A DNA stretch of 45,543 nucleotides from Actinomycetota bacterium (GTDB taxonomy: Bacteria > Actinomycetota > Acidimicrobiia > Acidimicrobiales > JAJPHE01). How positions within the stretch are numbered: position 1 is the stretch's first letter; the number at the start of each line of letters is the position of its first letter. The notes under the pieces are model-generated. The model did no database searches. It was given only the letters and a program-made list of their open reading frames with translations, and was not told the origin of the DNA. Below, one piece after another: positions 36,178-44,495 of the stretch. Made by a program: the position numbers and the translations under genes. The DNA lies in contig JAJPHE010000080.1 in NCBI GenBank assembly GCA_021325435.1, positions 1-45,543 of the forward strand, written 5' to 3'.

Positions 36178-36966
36178 ATGGCCTGGGAATGGAAGGACAA
36201 GGTGGCGGTGGTGACCGGGGCATCGTCGGGCATCGGCCGCCAGGTGGCGATCGACCTCGCCGACCGGGGGGCAACCGTCGTGGGCGTGGCCCGCCGCCAG
36301 GAGCGCCTCGACGAGGTGATCGCCCGATGCGCCACCGCTTCGCCCAGGAGCGTGGCCAAGTGCATCGATCTGTCGGACCCCGATGCCGCCGCTCGCCTGG
36401 TCGAGGACGTCGAAGCCGAGGTGGGTGGCATCGACGTGCTGGTGAACAACGCGGCGGTGCCGATGCGGGTCCACGCCATCCGGCTGACCCCCGCCCAGCT
36501 GGAGATGGCCATGGCCGTCAACTTCACCTCGCCGGTCCGGGCGACGATGGCCGCCCTGCCGGGCATGTTGTCTCGTGGCCACGGTCACGTGGTTAACGTG
36601 GCCTCGGTCGCCGGCCGGGTGAGCAGCCCCCGAGAGTCGGCCTACACCGCCTCCAAGTTCGCCCTGGTCGGCTGGACGGACGCGGCGGCCTCGGATCTGG
36701 TCGGCACCGGCGTGAGGCTGCACCTGGTGATCCCCGGACCGATCGCCACCGAGATCTGGGAGAAGCTGGACGAACCGGCCGCCTACCGGGGCCGCTTTCA
36801 GCCGCCGGAGAAAGTGAGCGCGGCGATCATCGAGTGCGTCGAACGCGGTAGCTATGAGCGCTGGGTGCCCCGCTGGCCGGCGGTGATGCCGCTGTTCCGG
36901 GCGCTCGCCGCCCGTGGATACGTGACGGCGGGAGGATGGTTCGACCGGCGGGCGGTACGCGACTGA
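36178..36966 (+). CDS. SDR family oxidoreductase
   Basis: A 262-residue classical SDR. VVTGASSGIGRQVAIDLADRG, VGVARRQERLDEV (NADP-type Arg), NNAAVPMRVHAI, catalytic NVASVAGRVSSPRESAYTASKFAL (S, Y-x-x-x-K), and VIPGPIATEIWEKL. The C-terminal part (REALEAR-like ALAARGYVTAGGWFDRR) resembles acyl- or lipid-modifying SDRs. Substrate unknown. ATG 36178 has GATGCT six bases upstream. Divergent from thiO. Confidence 0.85.
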   Translation: MAWEWKDKVAVVTGASSGIGRQVAIDLADRGATVVGVARRQERLDEVIARCATASPRSVAKCIDLSDPDAAARLVEDVEAEVGGIDVLVNNAAVPMRVHAIRLTPAQLEMAMAVNFTSPVRATMAALPGMLSRGHGHVVNVASVAGRVSSPRESAYTASKFALVGWTDAAASDLVGTGVRLHLVIPGPIATEIWEKLDEPAAYRGRFQPPEKVSAAIIECVERGSYERWVPRWPAVMPLFRALAARGYVTAGGWFDRRAVRD

Positions 36967-36997
36967 GTTGCATCCGAGGCGGGGTGGTTCCGGCGAA

Positions 36998-37552
36998 TCA
37001 TGTCTCGGAGCGTTGGAAGAGTCGCAGAACGACCCGGCAGCCCGACGACGCCGGCTCGACGGTGACCCCGACGTCCCAGGTGTAGCTGTCGCGGCTGAGC
37101 CGCTCGGCCACCACCTGGCGGCCGCGGCCGTCGCGGCTGACCGTCACCGACGCCACCCGCCATCCGAGCGCGGCCAGCCGCTGGGCGTAGAACGAGACGA
37201 CCTCGGTGAGCGGCTGAGGCACGGCCAGGGTCGCCTGGCGGTCGTACTGGCCCTCGGGCGTGTCCTGGCTGAGGTAACTGGCGGGGCGGGACCCGACCGG
37301 CACCACCAAGCGCGACAAGACGTCGTCCGGCGGGGCCCCGGGGCCGGTGATCGGCCGGAGCAGGGGAGCGGCGGCGGCGGCCGGCAGGGGCGGGGAGCCC
37401 GAGACGTGTACCGACCGGGGCTGACCCAGGGCGGCGACGATGAACACCGAGATGGCGGCGAGGACCATGGCCGCGGCGCCGATGACCACCCACTGTCCGG
37501 AGACGCTGCGGCGGGGGGCGGCCGGATGGGGGATGGCGGCTCCGTCGCTCAT
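36998..37552 (-). CDS. Membrane-anchored protein with an extracytoplasmic domain, unknown
   Basis: A 184-residue protein: Pro-rich cytosolic N-terminus, one TM helix (WVVIGAAAMVLAAISVFIVAALG), a Pro/Ala linker, and a C-terminal domain with ALAVPQPLTEVVSFYAQRLAALGWRVASVTVS and VGVTVEPASSGCRVVLRLF, which looks like the beta-alpha-beta fold of secreted small domains that follow a Y-x-x-x-L-x-x-x-G-W motif. It may serve as a substrate-binding or envelope protein. TAGCAT sits 12 bases before ATG 37552. No function can be named. Confidence 0.7.
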   Translation of the reverse strand: MSDGAAIPHPAAPRRSVSGQWVVIGAAAMVLAAISVFIVAALGQPRSVHVSGSPPLPAAAAAPLLRPITGPGAPPDDVLSRLVVPVGSRPASYLSQDTPEGQYDRQATLAVPQPLTEVVSFYAQRLAALGWRVASVTVSRDGRGRQVVAERLSRDSYTWDVGVTVEPASSGCRVVLRLFQRSET

Positions 37553-37599
37553 GTCTGGGCCGCGATGCTACCGGCGCCTGCCGCTGGCCCCGCCGCAGG

Positions 37600-38268
37600 T
37601 CAGGGCCGCGAGCGGGCCCAGCGCAGGGCGACGCCCTCGGCGCGGAGGGACCGCATGAACCACACGTAAGAGAGGGCGATGGCGCAGATCGTCAAGGTCG
37701 TCGACGAGACGGTGCGCATGACGAGAAAGGTCGGTAGGGATGACCGCAGGAGGAGCAGCAGGGTCGTCATCCCGTTCACCAGGTAGATGAACGCCCACAG
37801 CAGGGAGATGCGCAGGAAGAAGCGGCGCACGGCGCTGTTGCGGACCAGGGCGTCAGGCAGGGGACAGAAGTCGTGGGCCAACCGCTCGGCGAGGGGCTGG
37901 CCGACCCGAACAGAGGCCAGGAACAGCCCGGCGACCACGAACGTGCCCAGGGTCGGCTGCAGGAAGTAGATGAAGGTGCTGCCCGTCACCATGGCGATCA
38001 CGGTCCGCACGGTGAACAGGCCCGCCGCCATCAGCAGCAGGCCCGGCAGCCTCTGGCCGAGCACCATCCGCCGGATCACCGACGCATAGGACCAGGCCAG
38101 GGCGGCGATGAGGGCCCAGTGCAGCCCCAGCTGCGACATCACCAGGTAGAAGATGGCAAGGGGGGCGATGGTGGCCTCGAACAGGTGCGAGGCGGCAGTG
38201 CGGGCGATCACCAGCGGAGCCGGGAGGTGGATGGTGTGGCGGGGTGCATCGTGCACGGCAACCGTCAC
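37600..38268 (-). CDS. VC0807-type integral membrane protein
   Basis: A 222-residue protein with about six hydrophobic helices, including ATIAPLAIFYLVMSQLGLHWALIAALAWSYASVIRRMVLG, LLLMAAGLFTVRTVIAMVTGSTFIYFLQPTLGTFVVAGLFL and ISLLWAFIYLVNGMTTLLLLL. The R-M-V-x-G-x-R-x-P and H-D-F-C-P-L motifs resemble the VC0807 family. Function unknown. GTG 38268 has a Shine-Dalgarno TAGGAG seven bases upstream. Confidence 0.72.
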   Translation of the reverse strand: MTVAVHDAPRHTIHLPAPLVIARTAASHLFEATIAPLAIFYLVMSQLGLHWALIAALAWSYASVIRRMVLGQRLPGLLLMAAGLFTVRTVIAMVTGSTFIYFLQPTLGTFVVAGLFLASVRVGQPLAERLAHDFCPLPDALVRNSAVRRFFLRISLLWAFIYLVNGMTTLLLLLRSSLPTFLVMRTVSSTTLTICAIALSYVWFMRSLRAEGVALRWARSRP

Positions 38269-38407
38269 GGCGGGCTCCTAGGTCTGGCGGGGCAACTACT
38301 TGTGTCGGTCTCCACGCCGGGGCTCTTGAGGGCCGGAGCGGGAAGGGCGCACCATTCCGGGGCGGAAAGGTCCGACATGGAAGGATGAGGGGGGAGGTTC
38401 CGCACCC
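38269..38407. other. Divergent intergenic region, no gene seen
   Basis: 139 bases between the VC0807-type and PlsY-like genes. GGGGAGG at 38391-38397 acts as a ribosome binding site for TTG 38408. No clear promoter hexamers and no hairpin stand out. Confidence 0.4.
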
Positions 38408-39052
38408 TTGAGACGACTCGTCAGCCTTGCCCTCGCCTACTTGGCCGGGGCCATCCCCTTCTCGAACGTGCTGGCGGCGTGGATCTCGGGTGTGGACCTG
38501 CGCCAGGTCGGGTCGGGGACGGTCTCGGGCTCAGGCCTGTACCGGGTGGCGGGGTTCAAGCCGTTGGCGGTCGCCGGGTCGCTTGATGTGGCCAAAGGGG
38601 CCATAGTCGCCGCTTTCGCCCGGCGGCCGGCCCCGCGGGCGGCCGTGGGCGGCGGGCTGCGGTCCCCGACCGTCGATGAGGCCCTGGCCGCCGGCTTGGT
38701 GGTCGTCGGACACAACTGGTCCCCGTTCCTCGACGGCGCGGGGGGGCGGGGGGTGTCGCCGGCGCTCGGCGCCTACGGGGTGATCGCTCCGGAGGGGACC
38801 GTTCTCCTGCTCGCTGGGCTGGTCGCCGGGCGGCTCACCCACCAGACCGCTTTGGGCACCTTTGCCTCGCAGGTGGCCATCGTGCCTACCCTCGCCGCCA
38901 CCCGGGGGCGGCGAGGTGCCCTGGCCGGCGCGGCCGTGGTGGGGCCGATGCTGCTGAAGCGGGTCATGGGCAACGGTCCGCCCAAGCCCGGCTCCGGCCC
39001 CCGCGTCTATCTCGCCCGCCTCCTGTACGACCGCGACGACTGGGTGGCCTGA
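38408..39052 (+). CDS. PlsY-like acyl-phosphate glycerol-3-phosphate acyltransferase, divergent
   Basis: A 214-residue membrane protein with PlsY features: LALAYLAGAIPFSNVLAAWISG, motif 1 at residues 35-46 (GSGTVSGSGLYR), motif 2 SLDVAKGAIVAAF (D-x-x-K-G), and motif 3 VVVGHNWSPFLDGAGGRGVSPALGAYG. The second and third motifs fit PlsY; motif 1 does not (normally G-S-G-N-x-G-A-T-N). It may transfer acyl groups from acyl-phosphate to glycerol-3-phosphate or a related alcohol, or be inactive. Last base overlaps the MFS gene start (TGATG). Confidence 0.75.
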   Translation: MRRLVSLALAYLAGAIPFSNVLAAWISGVDLRQVGSGTVSGSGLYRVAGFKPLAVAGSLDVAKGAIVAAFARRPAPRAAVGGGLRSPTVDEALAAGLVVVGHNWSPFLDGAGGRGVSPALGAYGVIAPEGTVLLLAGLVAGRLTHQTALGTFASQVAIVPTLAATRGRRGALAGAAVVGPMLLKRVMGNGPPKPGSGPRVYLARLLYDRDDWVA

Positions 39053-40392
39053 TGCACCTACCCCGCGTCCTGCGCGCCAGCGATTACCGCGATCTTCTGA
39101 TCGCCGAGTCCGTTTCGGCGCTCGGGGACTGGCTGGGAACGGTGGCCTTCATCGCCCTGGTCTTCGACATCACTCACTCGGCCACGGCCGTCGGCGGAAT
39201 GCTGACCCTGCGCCTGGCCCCCGCCGCGGTAGCGGGACCGGTGGCCGCCCGGGTGGTGGCCAGGTGGAATCCCCGCCGGACGATGCTCGCCATGTCGGCC
39301 ATCCGAGCCCTGATCGTGGCGGTCATCCCATTGCTGTACACGGTCTGGTGGGTGTTCTTCTGGGCCTTCCTCCTCGAGCTGTGCAGCCTCGTGTTCCTGC
39401 CGGCGCGAGACGCCTCGATCCTCCATTTGCTCGACGATGAGGACGACCTGACCCTGGCCAACGGGCTGATCCTGGGATCCTCGTACGGCACCCTTCCGCT
39501 GGGTGCGGGATTGTTCGCCTTGGTGAGTGGCCTGGCGAGCGGAGCTCTGTCGTTCCTGCCCGGGGGCCGCTTCGCCCTCGCCTTCTGGGTTGACGCCCTC
39601 ACCTTCGTGGTGGGCTTCCTACTCATCGCCCGCATCACGTCGCTTCGGTCGGTGCACGTGCCGGGCGAGGAGGAGGGCGAGGAAGCGGAGCCAACGTCGT
39701 TCCTCCGGGCCCTGCGGATGCCCCTGGTGCGCTCGACGCTCCCACCCGTGGTGGGGGTGGCGCTGGGTCTTGGCTGTCTCTTCTCGTTGGGTATCGACTT
39801 CGTGAAACACACCCTGCGGGCCTCGGACAGCCAGTTCGGTGTGCTGGTCATCCTGTTCGGGGTCGGCGCGGCGCTGGGGATGGCCGTGCTCCAGATTCGT
39901 CGCCCTCCCCAGCCGCTGCGGGTGCTCAGGCCGGGTGTGACGACGATGGGCATCGTCCTGTCGGGCATGAGCCTGGCCCCGACCCTGTGGGTGGCCTTCG
40001 TCGGAGCAGTGCTCTTCGGCGGGTGCGCCAGCTACTCGATGGTGGCGGGCATGACCGGAGTGCAGAAAGCCCTGGACGACGACACCGAACGGCAGCTCGG
40101 TTTCGCTGCCTTCCATGTCGGGCTGCGTATCTCGTTGGTGCTCGGGGCCATCGGCGCCGGCATCGCCGGTGACGTCATCCGCAGCAACCGCTTCCCCCTC
40201 GTCGGTCGCCTTGACCCCCCCAGAACCGTCCTCTTCGTCTGCGGTCTGGTGATTATGTTCGGCGCCTGGGCCATCCGGGGCACGATCCGCAACGTGATCG
40301 ACCAGACTGAGGCGGACGAAGTCGCTCGACGCAGGTCACCGCCCGCCGAACAACCCAGACCTGCGCTGATCGAGCCCGAACCCGGCCAGTGA
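39052..40392 (+). CDS. Major facilitator superfamily (MFS) transporter
   Basis: A 446-residue transporter with about 12 helices. It starts RDLLIAESVSALGDWLGTVAFIALVFD, with VAARVVARWNPRRTMLAMSAIRAL (the loop 2-3 R/K motif), a central cytosolic acidic loop (PGEEEGEEAEPTSFLRAL) and a second half with GVLVILFGVGAALGMAVL. This is the MFS_3/enterobactin-exporter-like layout (N-terminal D-W-L). The substrate is unknown. Coupled to the PlsY-like gene by a one-base overlap, so a lipid-linked role is possible. Confidence 0.85.
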   Translation: MHLPRVLRASDYRDLLIAESVSALGDWLGTVAFIALVFDITHSATAVGGMLTLRLAPAAVAGPVAARVVARWNPRRTMLAMSAIRALIVAVIPLLYTVWWVFFWAFLLELCSLVFLPARDASILHLLDDEDDLTLANGLILGSSYGTLPLGAGLFALVSGLASGALSFLPGGRFALAFWVDALTFVVGFLLIARITSLRSVHVPGEEEGEEAEPTSFLRALRMPLVRSTLPPVVGVALGLGCLFSLGIDFVKHTLRASDSQFGVLVILFGVGAALGMAVLQIRRPPQPLRVLRPGVTTMGIVLSGMSLAPTLWVAFVGAVLFGGCASYSMVAGMTGVQKALDDDTERQLGFAAFHVGLRISLVLGAIGAGIAGDVIRSNRFPLVGRLDPPRTVLFVCGLVIMFGAWAIRGTIRNVIDQTEADEVARRRSPPAEQPRPALIEPEPGQ

Positions 40393-40396
40393 CGCC

Positions 40397-40891
40397 TCAG
40401 CGGGTCGAAGCAGTCCACTGCTCGAGGAAGGCGGCCTCCTGTTCCAGGTGCTCACGCATGCCGCTCAGGATGGCCCGCTCCACCAGGGGACCGACGATTG
40501 GGTAGCGGACGACAAGGTCGCCTTCGATCACCTGCACCGTGGCCGCGTCGACCTGCTCGAACCGGTAGGTGCCGCCGAAGCGGATGCGGTTACCGTAGTT
40601 GTCGGGCACCATGCGGAACTCGGTGCGATGCTCGGCCAGGTCGACCGTTGACTCGTTGACCCAGGTCAGCTTGTCGGGATCGAGCACCCGCCGGGCCGCA
40701 GGGGGCAGGTCACCGGAGAACCGGTACCTGACTTTCATGAGGATGACGTCGCCCTGTTCCTCGCGACCGACCACTTCGGGCGGGGAGATCTTGGGCATGT
40801 CGACCATCGCCGAGTAGAAGGCCGGGTCCAGGTAGGCGGCCTGTACGGCGTCGCGGTCGGCCAGGATGCGATTCTCCACGTGGAACTTCAC
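40397..40891 (-). CDS. DUF2505 (START-like) protein
   Basis: A 164-residue START/SRPBCC-type protein: HVENRILADRDAVQAAYLDPAFYSAMVDMPKI, VILMKVRYRFSGDLPPAARRVLDPDKLTWVNES and NRIRFGGTYRFEQVDAATVQVIEGDLVVRYPIVG. DUF2505 is found mainly in actinobacteria; the fold binds hydrophobic ligands. Function unknown. GTG 40891 is six bases after TAGCCT on the minus strand, so it is predicted leaderless. Convergent with the MFS gene. Confidence 0.85.
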   Translation of the reverse strand: MKFHVENRILADRDAVQAAYLDPAFYSAMVDMPKISPPEVVGREEQGDVILMKVRYRFSGDLPPAARRVLDPDKLTWVNESTVDLAEHRTEFRMVPDNYGNRIRFGGTYRFEQVDAATVQVIEGDLVVRYPIVGPLVERAILSGMREHLEQEAAFLEQWTASTR

Positions 40892-40903
40892 CGGGCCAGG
40901 CTA
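40889..40903 (-). promoter_or_regulatory. Predicted leaderless promoter of the DUF2505 gene
   Basis: Minus strand TAGCCT (40898-40903), six bases, GTG 40891. Confidence 0.45.
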
Positions 40904-40947
40904 GGCAGGCGCCGGAGCAGGGTGGCGCGACTATCGTGGGCCGTTCC

Positions 40948-41019
40948 GGCGGCGTGGCCGAGTGGCTTAGGCAAGGGCCTGCAAAGCCCTGTACACCGGT
41001 TCGATTCCGGTCGCCGCCT
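40948..41019 (+). tRNA. tRNA-Cys (GCA)
   Basis: The acceptor stem GGCGGCG (40948-40954) pairs with CGCCGCC (41012-41018). The anticodon stem AGGGC/GCCCT encloses CTGCAAA (anticodon GCA), and the T-arm ACCGG/CCGGT encloses TTCGATT. The discriminator is T, as required for Cys. CCA is not encoded. Its 3' half is a common integration target, and an integrase gene ends 17 bases downstream. Confidence 0.95.
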
Positions 41020-41036
41020 CTTCACAAAAGACCTGC
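40996..41036 (+). other. Probable attL of an integrative element (tRNA-Cys 3' end)
   Basis: Inferred from the tRNA-Cys 3' half followed directly by a tyrosine integrase pointing toward it. The core is expected to cover part of 40996-41019. No second copy of the tRNA 3' end occurs in the window, so the other end lies to the right of 45543 or has been lost. Confidence 0.5.
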
Positions 41037-42236
41037 TCAGAGGGCATTTCTGGACCTGCAGACGAGTCGCCGAGATGCGACTGGCCCACATTTGGCCCGC
41101 GGCAGAGAACGGATCGGTGTGACCTTCCCCGTTCGCAGCGCCGTCTGCGCGCTGGCGATCTCGCCGTCGAGGAACGCGGCGATGGTGCGGTCGCGCTCTT
41201 CGGTGGCGTGCTGGTAGATGAGCGCGGCGCGCGGCGAGGCGTGACCGATACGGGCCATCAGCTCCTTGGTGGTGATGCCCGGCATGCGAGCCATCGCCGT
41301 GGCGGCGTGATGTCGTAGGTCGTGCACCCTGATCCGCTCCAGGCCCACGGCGGCGCACGCCTCACGCCACTGCTTTGACAGGGTGGCCCGGCGCAGCGGC
41401 GTACCCAACGGCCCGGTGAACACCGCACCGTCGGGCCCCGGTTGGGCATAGGTGCGCAGGTGGTCTCCCAGCGCATCGACCACCAAGGCAGGAAGCACGA
41501 CCGTGCGCCTTCCGGCTTCTGATTTCGGGGCGGCGAGGACCCGGCCCTTGCCCTTCACCTCGTAGGACTGATGGCGCACGTGGACCAGGCCGCCCATCAG
41601 GTCGACGTCGCGGCGACTCAGCCCCAGCATCTCGCCGGTGCGCAGCCCGCCGAACCCGGCCAGCAGCACCAGTGCCCGATAGCGGGGGTCGACGGCGTCG
41701 GCCACGGTGAGCACGGTCGTTGCGTCGAGCATGGGTCGCTCGGCGCTGTGCTCGATCCCCCCGCCTCGGATGCGGCAGGGGTTCCGGGCCAGGATGTCGT
41801 CGGACACGGCGGTGTTGAGGACGGCCCGCAGGAGCCGGTAGCTCTTGGCCGCCGGGTCCTGGCCCGAGGTCTTGGCCAGCTCGGCGTACCAGTTGCGCAC
41901 GACGTCCGGGGTGATCTTGCGCAACGGTGTCCGGCCGAAGGCGGGGATGAGGAAGCGGCGCAACAGGCTCTTGTAACCAGCAACCGTGGTGGGCGACAAC
42001 GGCTTGCCCTTCACCCTCCGGGACTCGACCCATGCTTCGGCATAGGGACCGAAGGCCTGCTCACCGGCCCGAGGGTCGATCACCAGTCCGGCCACCTCGT
42101 CGGCTTCGATCCTGCGCTTGAACGCCTCGGCGTCCGAACGGCGCTTGAAGGTCTTCTCCCGAGGCTCTCCGTCGAGCCGGTAGCGGACGCTCCATCGAGG
42201 CCCGCTCGCCCTCGGCCGTCTTCTGATGCTGGCCAT
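41037..42236 (-). CDS. int: Tyrosine recombinase (integrase) of an integrative element
   Basis: A 399-residue phage-type integrase. N-terminal SAM-like region (RWSVRYRLDGEPREKTFKRR; core-binding SPTTVAGYKSLLRRF) and a catalytic domain with R199 (GGLRTGEML), H305-L-R-H (HDLRHHAAT), H332 (IGHASPRAALIYQHA) and Y341. All six catalytic positions look present. It ends 17 bases from the tRNA-Cys gene. Shine-Dalgarno GGGAGGA precedes ATG 42236. Its C-terminal 50 residues after Y341 are basic and unusual. Confidence 0.93.
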   Translation of the reverse strand: MASIRRRPRASGPRWSVRYRLDGEPREKTFKRRSDAEAFKRRIEADEVAGLVIDPRAGEQAFGPYAEAWVESRRVKGKPLSPTTVAGYKSLLRRFLIPAFGRTPLRKITPDVVRNWYAELAKTSGQDPAAKSYRLLRAVLNTAVSDDILARNPCRIRGGGIEHSAERPMLDATTVLTVADAVDPRYRALVLLAGFGGLRTGEMLGLSRRDVDLMGGLVHVRHQSYEVKGKGRVLAAPKSEAGRRTVVLPALVVDALGDHLRTYAQPGPDGAVFTGPLGTPLRRATLSKQWREACAAVGLERIRVHDLRHHAATAMARMPGITTKELMARIGHASPRAALIYQHATEERDRTIAAFLDGEIASAQTALRTGKVTPIRSLPRAKCGPVASRRLVCRSRNAL

Positions 42237-42517
42237 TCAGTCCTCCCTGCAGAGGCCCGGTCCTGCCGCCTCGCTGCTGGGCAGCGAGTTGGCGTCGATC
42301 TTCACGAGCTGGGCCATCCGCCACCCGACCTGACGAGGATGCCCGCGTGCGTCCAGCCGTCCTGCCGGACGGTAACCGCCCGATGTGACCCACTTTGCTG
42401 CCAGGACCGTCTGACCGACGGCCGGCCGACTCGCCGGGGACCGCCGGCCATCCCCTGCGGGGCGGCCGGCTCGCCCTGCGGGCGTCCCCGTCGTCGACGA
42501 GGTGGGCACCACTCGGG
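42237..42517. other. Int-xis spacer with three strong inverted repeats
   Basis: 281 bases without a gene. They contain CTCGCTGC/GCAGCGAG (42270-42288, loop TGG), a nested hairpin GCCGGCC (42443-42449) with GGCCGGC (42464-42470) around CCCC/GGGG, and the palindrome TCGTCGACGA (42491-42500). The region could hold the replication origin used by the Rep-like protein, an int control region, or an attenuator. Confidence 0.45.
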
Positions 42518-42733
42518 TCATCCGACGTTCCGTTCCCGCAGCAGCTGGTCCACGTACGCCTCGACCGCCCGGACCGGGACCCGCCGGCAGCCGTCGACCT
42601 TGACCGAGGCGATCACGCCTCTGGCGATCAGGCTGTAGAGCTTGGTCCGTCCGATGGCCAGCGCCCGAGCGGCCTGCTCCGGCGTCAGCAGCAGCTGGGT
42701 GCCGCTCCGATCGGAGGCGTCCGGCTCAACCAT
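42518..42733 (-). CDS. xis: Excisionase-like small DNA-binding protein
   Basis: A 71-residue protein with an excisionase-type winged HTH: LLLTPEQAARALAIGRTKLYSLIARGVIASVKVDGCRRVPVRAVEAYVDQLL. This is the MerR/AlpA/Xis helix-turn-helix-wing pattern. It lies between Rep-like and integrase genes, as in pSAM2-like elements. AGGAGG seven bases before ATG 42733 is a strong Shine-Dalgarno. It overlaps the rep 3' end by eight bases. Confidence 0.85.
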   Translation of the reverse strand: MVEPDASDRSGTQLLLTPEQAARALAIGRTKLYSLIARGVIASVKVDGCRRVPVRAVEAYVDQLLRERNVG

Positions 42734-43823
42734 GCTGGCCTCCTTCCAGCCGGCGGCGACGTATCCGCTCCGAGAAGGCCAGACCTCGAGCGAGCTCGTC
42801 CTGGCGGAGGTGGTGGCCCAGGGCGGACACGGTGTCGTCGATACCGCTGGTCCCCGAGAGCACGGCGAAGCTCACCAGATAGCCGGCCAGGCCGGGCGTC
42901 AGCTTGCGCAGCGAGCCGCACCTCAGCTGGCTGGTGATGCGATCGGCGCCGACCCGGCGCTGAGCCAGTGTCGCCCGTTGCACGCAGCACCACTCCGCCG
43001 ATGTCGGCCAGCGGGCCCGGTTCCCGTCGGCCGTGGGGGAGCGGTGGGTGAGCCATTCGGTCGTGCCGTACCTCCAGAGGTCCCCCGCGCTGGCCAGGGT
43101 CTCGGCCGGTCCCAGCAGACCGAACTGGGCAAGGCCTTTACGGTTCAGCTCGAACTCGACCCGGTGGATGGTGGAGGAGGACTGCCGGTCTTTGTCCCAG
43201 ACGTCAAACCACCAGTCGACGCCGGTGCGGGCGACGTGGACGGTCTTGTTGTAGATCCGGGCGGAGATGGTGCCGGTGTCACGCTTGCCGAAGTCGAAGC
43301 CGGTGAGACGCCCCTCCGCTTCGTAGGTGCGCACGGAGTCCGCCCGGCACACGAAGCGGGGACGGTCCTCGAGGCTCAGGTCCCAGCCCTCGAAATCGGC
43401 GTACAGGTCGATGCGACTGACCGAGAAGCTCAACTCACCGCACTCAGCGAGCAGCAGGGCATGGAACCGCTCGACGGCGCCGGCGGGGCCGGCAGTGTGG
43501 AGGAAGGCGCTGCGGAGCTGAACTCGGACAGCCGGCAGCTGCTTGGACGTGGTGAAGCCGACCCGGCCGTCAGGATGGTCGAGGCAGTAGCGGTACTTGC
43601 CCCACCCATGCGGTGCGAGATCGAACTTGTCGCCGCCGAGGTCGAACGGAATCGGCACGGTCGTCCCCTCCGCCAGCTGCCGGCCGTCCTCGAGTCGGTC
43701 CAGTAGCTCTCCCGGGACTTCTGGCCGCCCGGACAGGTAGAGAGCGTCGACCCCCGACGCCAGCTCCGTCAGAGGCAGATCTGCGACTGATGGACGCTGG
43801 TCGGGCCGGCACGGGGGATCCAT
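42726..43823 (-). CDS. Rep_trans-like replication initiator of the element
   Basis: A 365-residue protein with motifs of Rep_trans/replication initiation factor proteins: SRIDLYADF (136-144), GFDFGKR (175-181) and ARIYNKT (188-194), followed by WWFDVWDKDRQSSSTIHRVEFELNRKGLAQFGLL. Such proteins nick the double-strand origin and start rolling-circle replication of plasmids and conjugative elements; the Tyr in Y-N-K-T is a candidate nucleophile. It starts seven bases after the previous gene and overlaps xis. Confidence 0.75.
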   Translation of the reverse strand: MDPPCRPDQRPSVADLPLTELASGVDALYLSGRPEVPGELLDRLEDGRQLAEGTTVPIPFDLGGDKFDLAPHGWGKYRYCLDHPDGRVGFTTSKQLPAVRVQLRSAFLHTAGPAGAVERFHALLLAECGELSFSVSRIDLYADFEGWDLSLEDRPRFVCRADSVRTYEAEGRLTGFDFGKRDTGTISARIYNKTVHVARTGVDWWFDVWDKDRQSSSTIHRVEFELNRKGLAQFGLLGPAETLASAGDLWRYGTTEWLTHRSPTADGNRARWPTSAEWCCVQRATLAQRRVGADRITSQLRCGSLRKLTPGLAGYLVSFAVLSGTSGIDDTVSALGHHLRQDELARGLAFSERIRRRRLEGGQHG

Positions 43824-43830
43824 GGCACGC

Positions 43831-44400
43831 CTACTTCCTCGATCGGCTCCGCGGGCGGCGCCGGCGACTGCCGGATGCCTCTCCGATGGGGGTGACCTGG
43901 CTGCGCCGGGCGGCCGCCTCGGCCAGATGGTCGTACGCCTCGAGGTCGTGCGGGTCTGGTCTCACCGGGGCCCAGTGAGGCTGCCAGCGTTCGTCGTCCG
44001 TCCGGGAGGAGCTGACCTTCCGGGCCGGTTGCGAGGCCCAGTTGAGCGCGACCTGCTCGTCGCTCCTCCAGCAGCGCTCCCAGTCCGGGTCCAGCCAGGG
44101 GAAGCGGGCATGGTCGGGGTGGACGCCGTAGTAGGAGCGGAACCGGCGGATCTTGCGGAAGATGGTGGAGCGGTCCCAGCCGCCCCGCTCGAGCTCCGCG
44201 AACCCGCCTGCCCGGTGCCACGCCATCCAAAAGGCGATCAGCTCGGATTCACGGATGACCCGGGCCGCTATGGCGTCGCGGTCATCCTCGGCGAGGGTCG
44301 GGTCGAGGTTCTCCGCCCAGGTCGTCCAACGGGAGACGGCGATGGCGTCACCCTCGGGGGAGGGGCTGGGCTCGGTCCGGTAATCGGGCATCTCGGGCAT
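43831..44400 (-). CDS. Element protein of unknown function with an HTH-like segment
   Basis: A 189-residue protein. It has an acidic N-terminus (NLDPTLAEDDRDAIAARVIRESELIAFWMAWHRAGGF), a helical middle with GWDRSTIFRKIRRFRSYYGVHPD (HTH-like W-D-R-S-T-I-F-R-K), then a basic, low-complexity tail (RRRRPRSRSRK). It may be a replication or transfer regulator. ATG 44400 was chosen because it lies seven bases after AAGTAT with TTGACA 18 bases further up; GTG 44418 also keeps the frame. First gene of the element operon. Confidence 0.6.
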   Translation of the reverse strand: MPEMPDYRTEPSPSPEGDAIAVSRWTTWAENLDPTLAEDDRDAIAARVIRESELIAFWMAWHRAGGFAELERGGWDRSTIFRKIRRFRSYYGVHPDHARFPWLDPDWERCWRSDEQVALNWASQPARKVSSSRTDDERWQPHWAPVRPDPHDLEAYDHLAEAAARRSQVTPIGEASGSRRRRPRSRSRK

Positions 44401-44437
44401 CAGGCGCATACTTGCCACTGGCCTACCCGAATGTCAA
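44398..44437 (-). promoter_or_regulatory. Predicted promoter of the element operon
   Basis: Minus strand TTGACA (44432-44437), 18-base spacer, AAGTAT (44408-44413), seven bases, ATG 44400. Perfect -35, weak -10. Confidence 0.45.
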
Positions 44438-44495
44438 GAGAGTAATTCCACCTTTAGGATTCCGGTGGGCCCGTTGACCTCGGTCCACTGGAGGT

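Noticed and set aside
44458-44466. GATTCCGGT, a nine-base match to the tRNA-Cys T-arm, as attR
   Set aside because: The match does not extend to the acceptor stem (GCCGCC lacking), and nine bases in 45 kb of GC-rich DNA is chance level.
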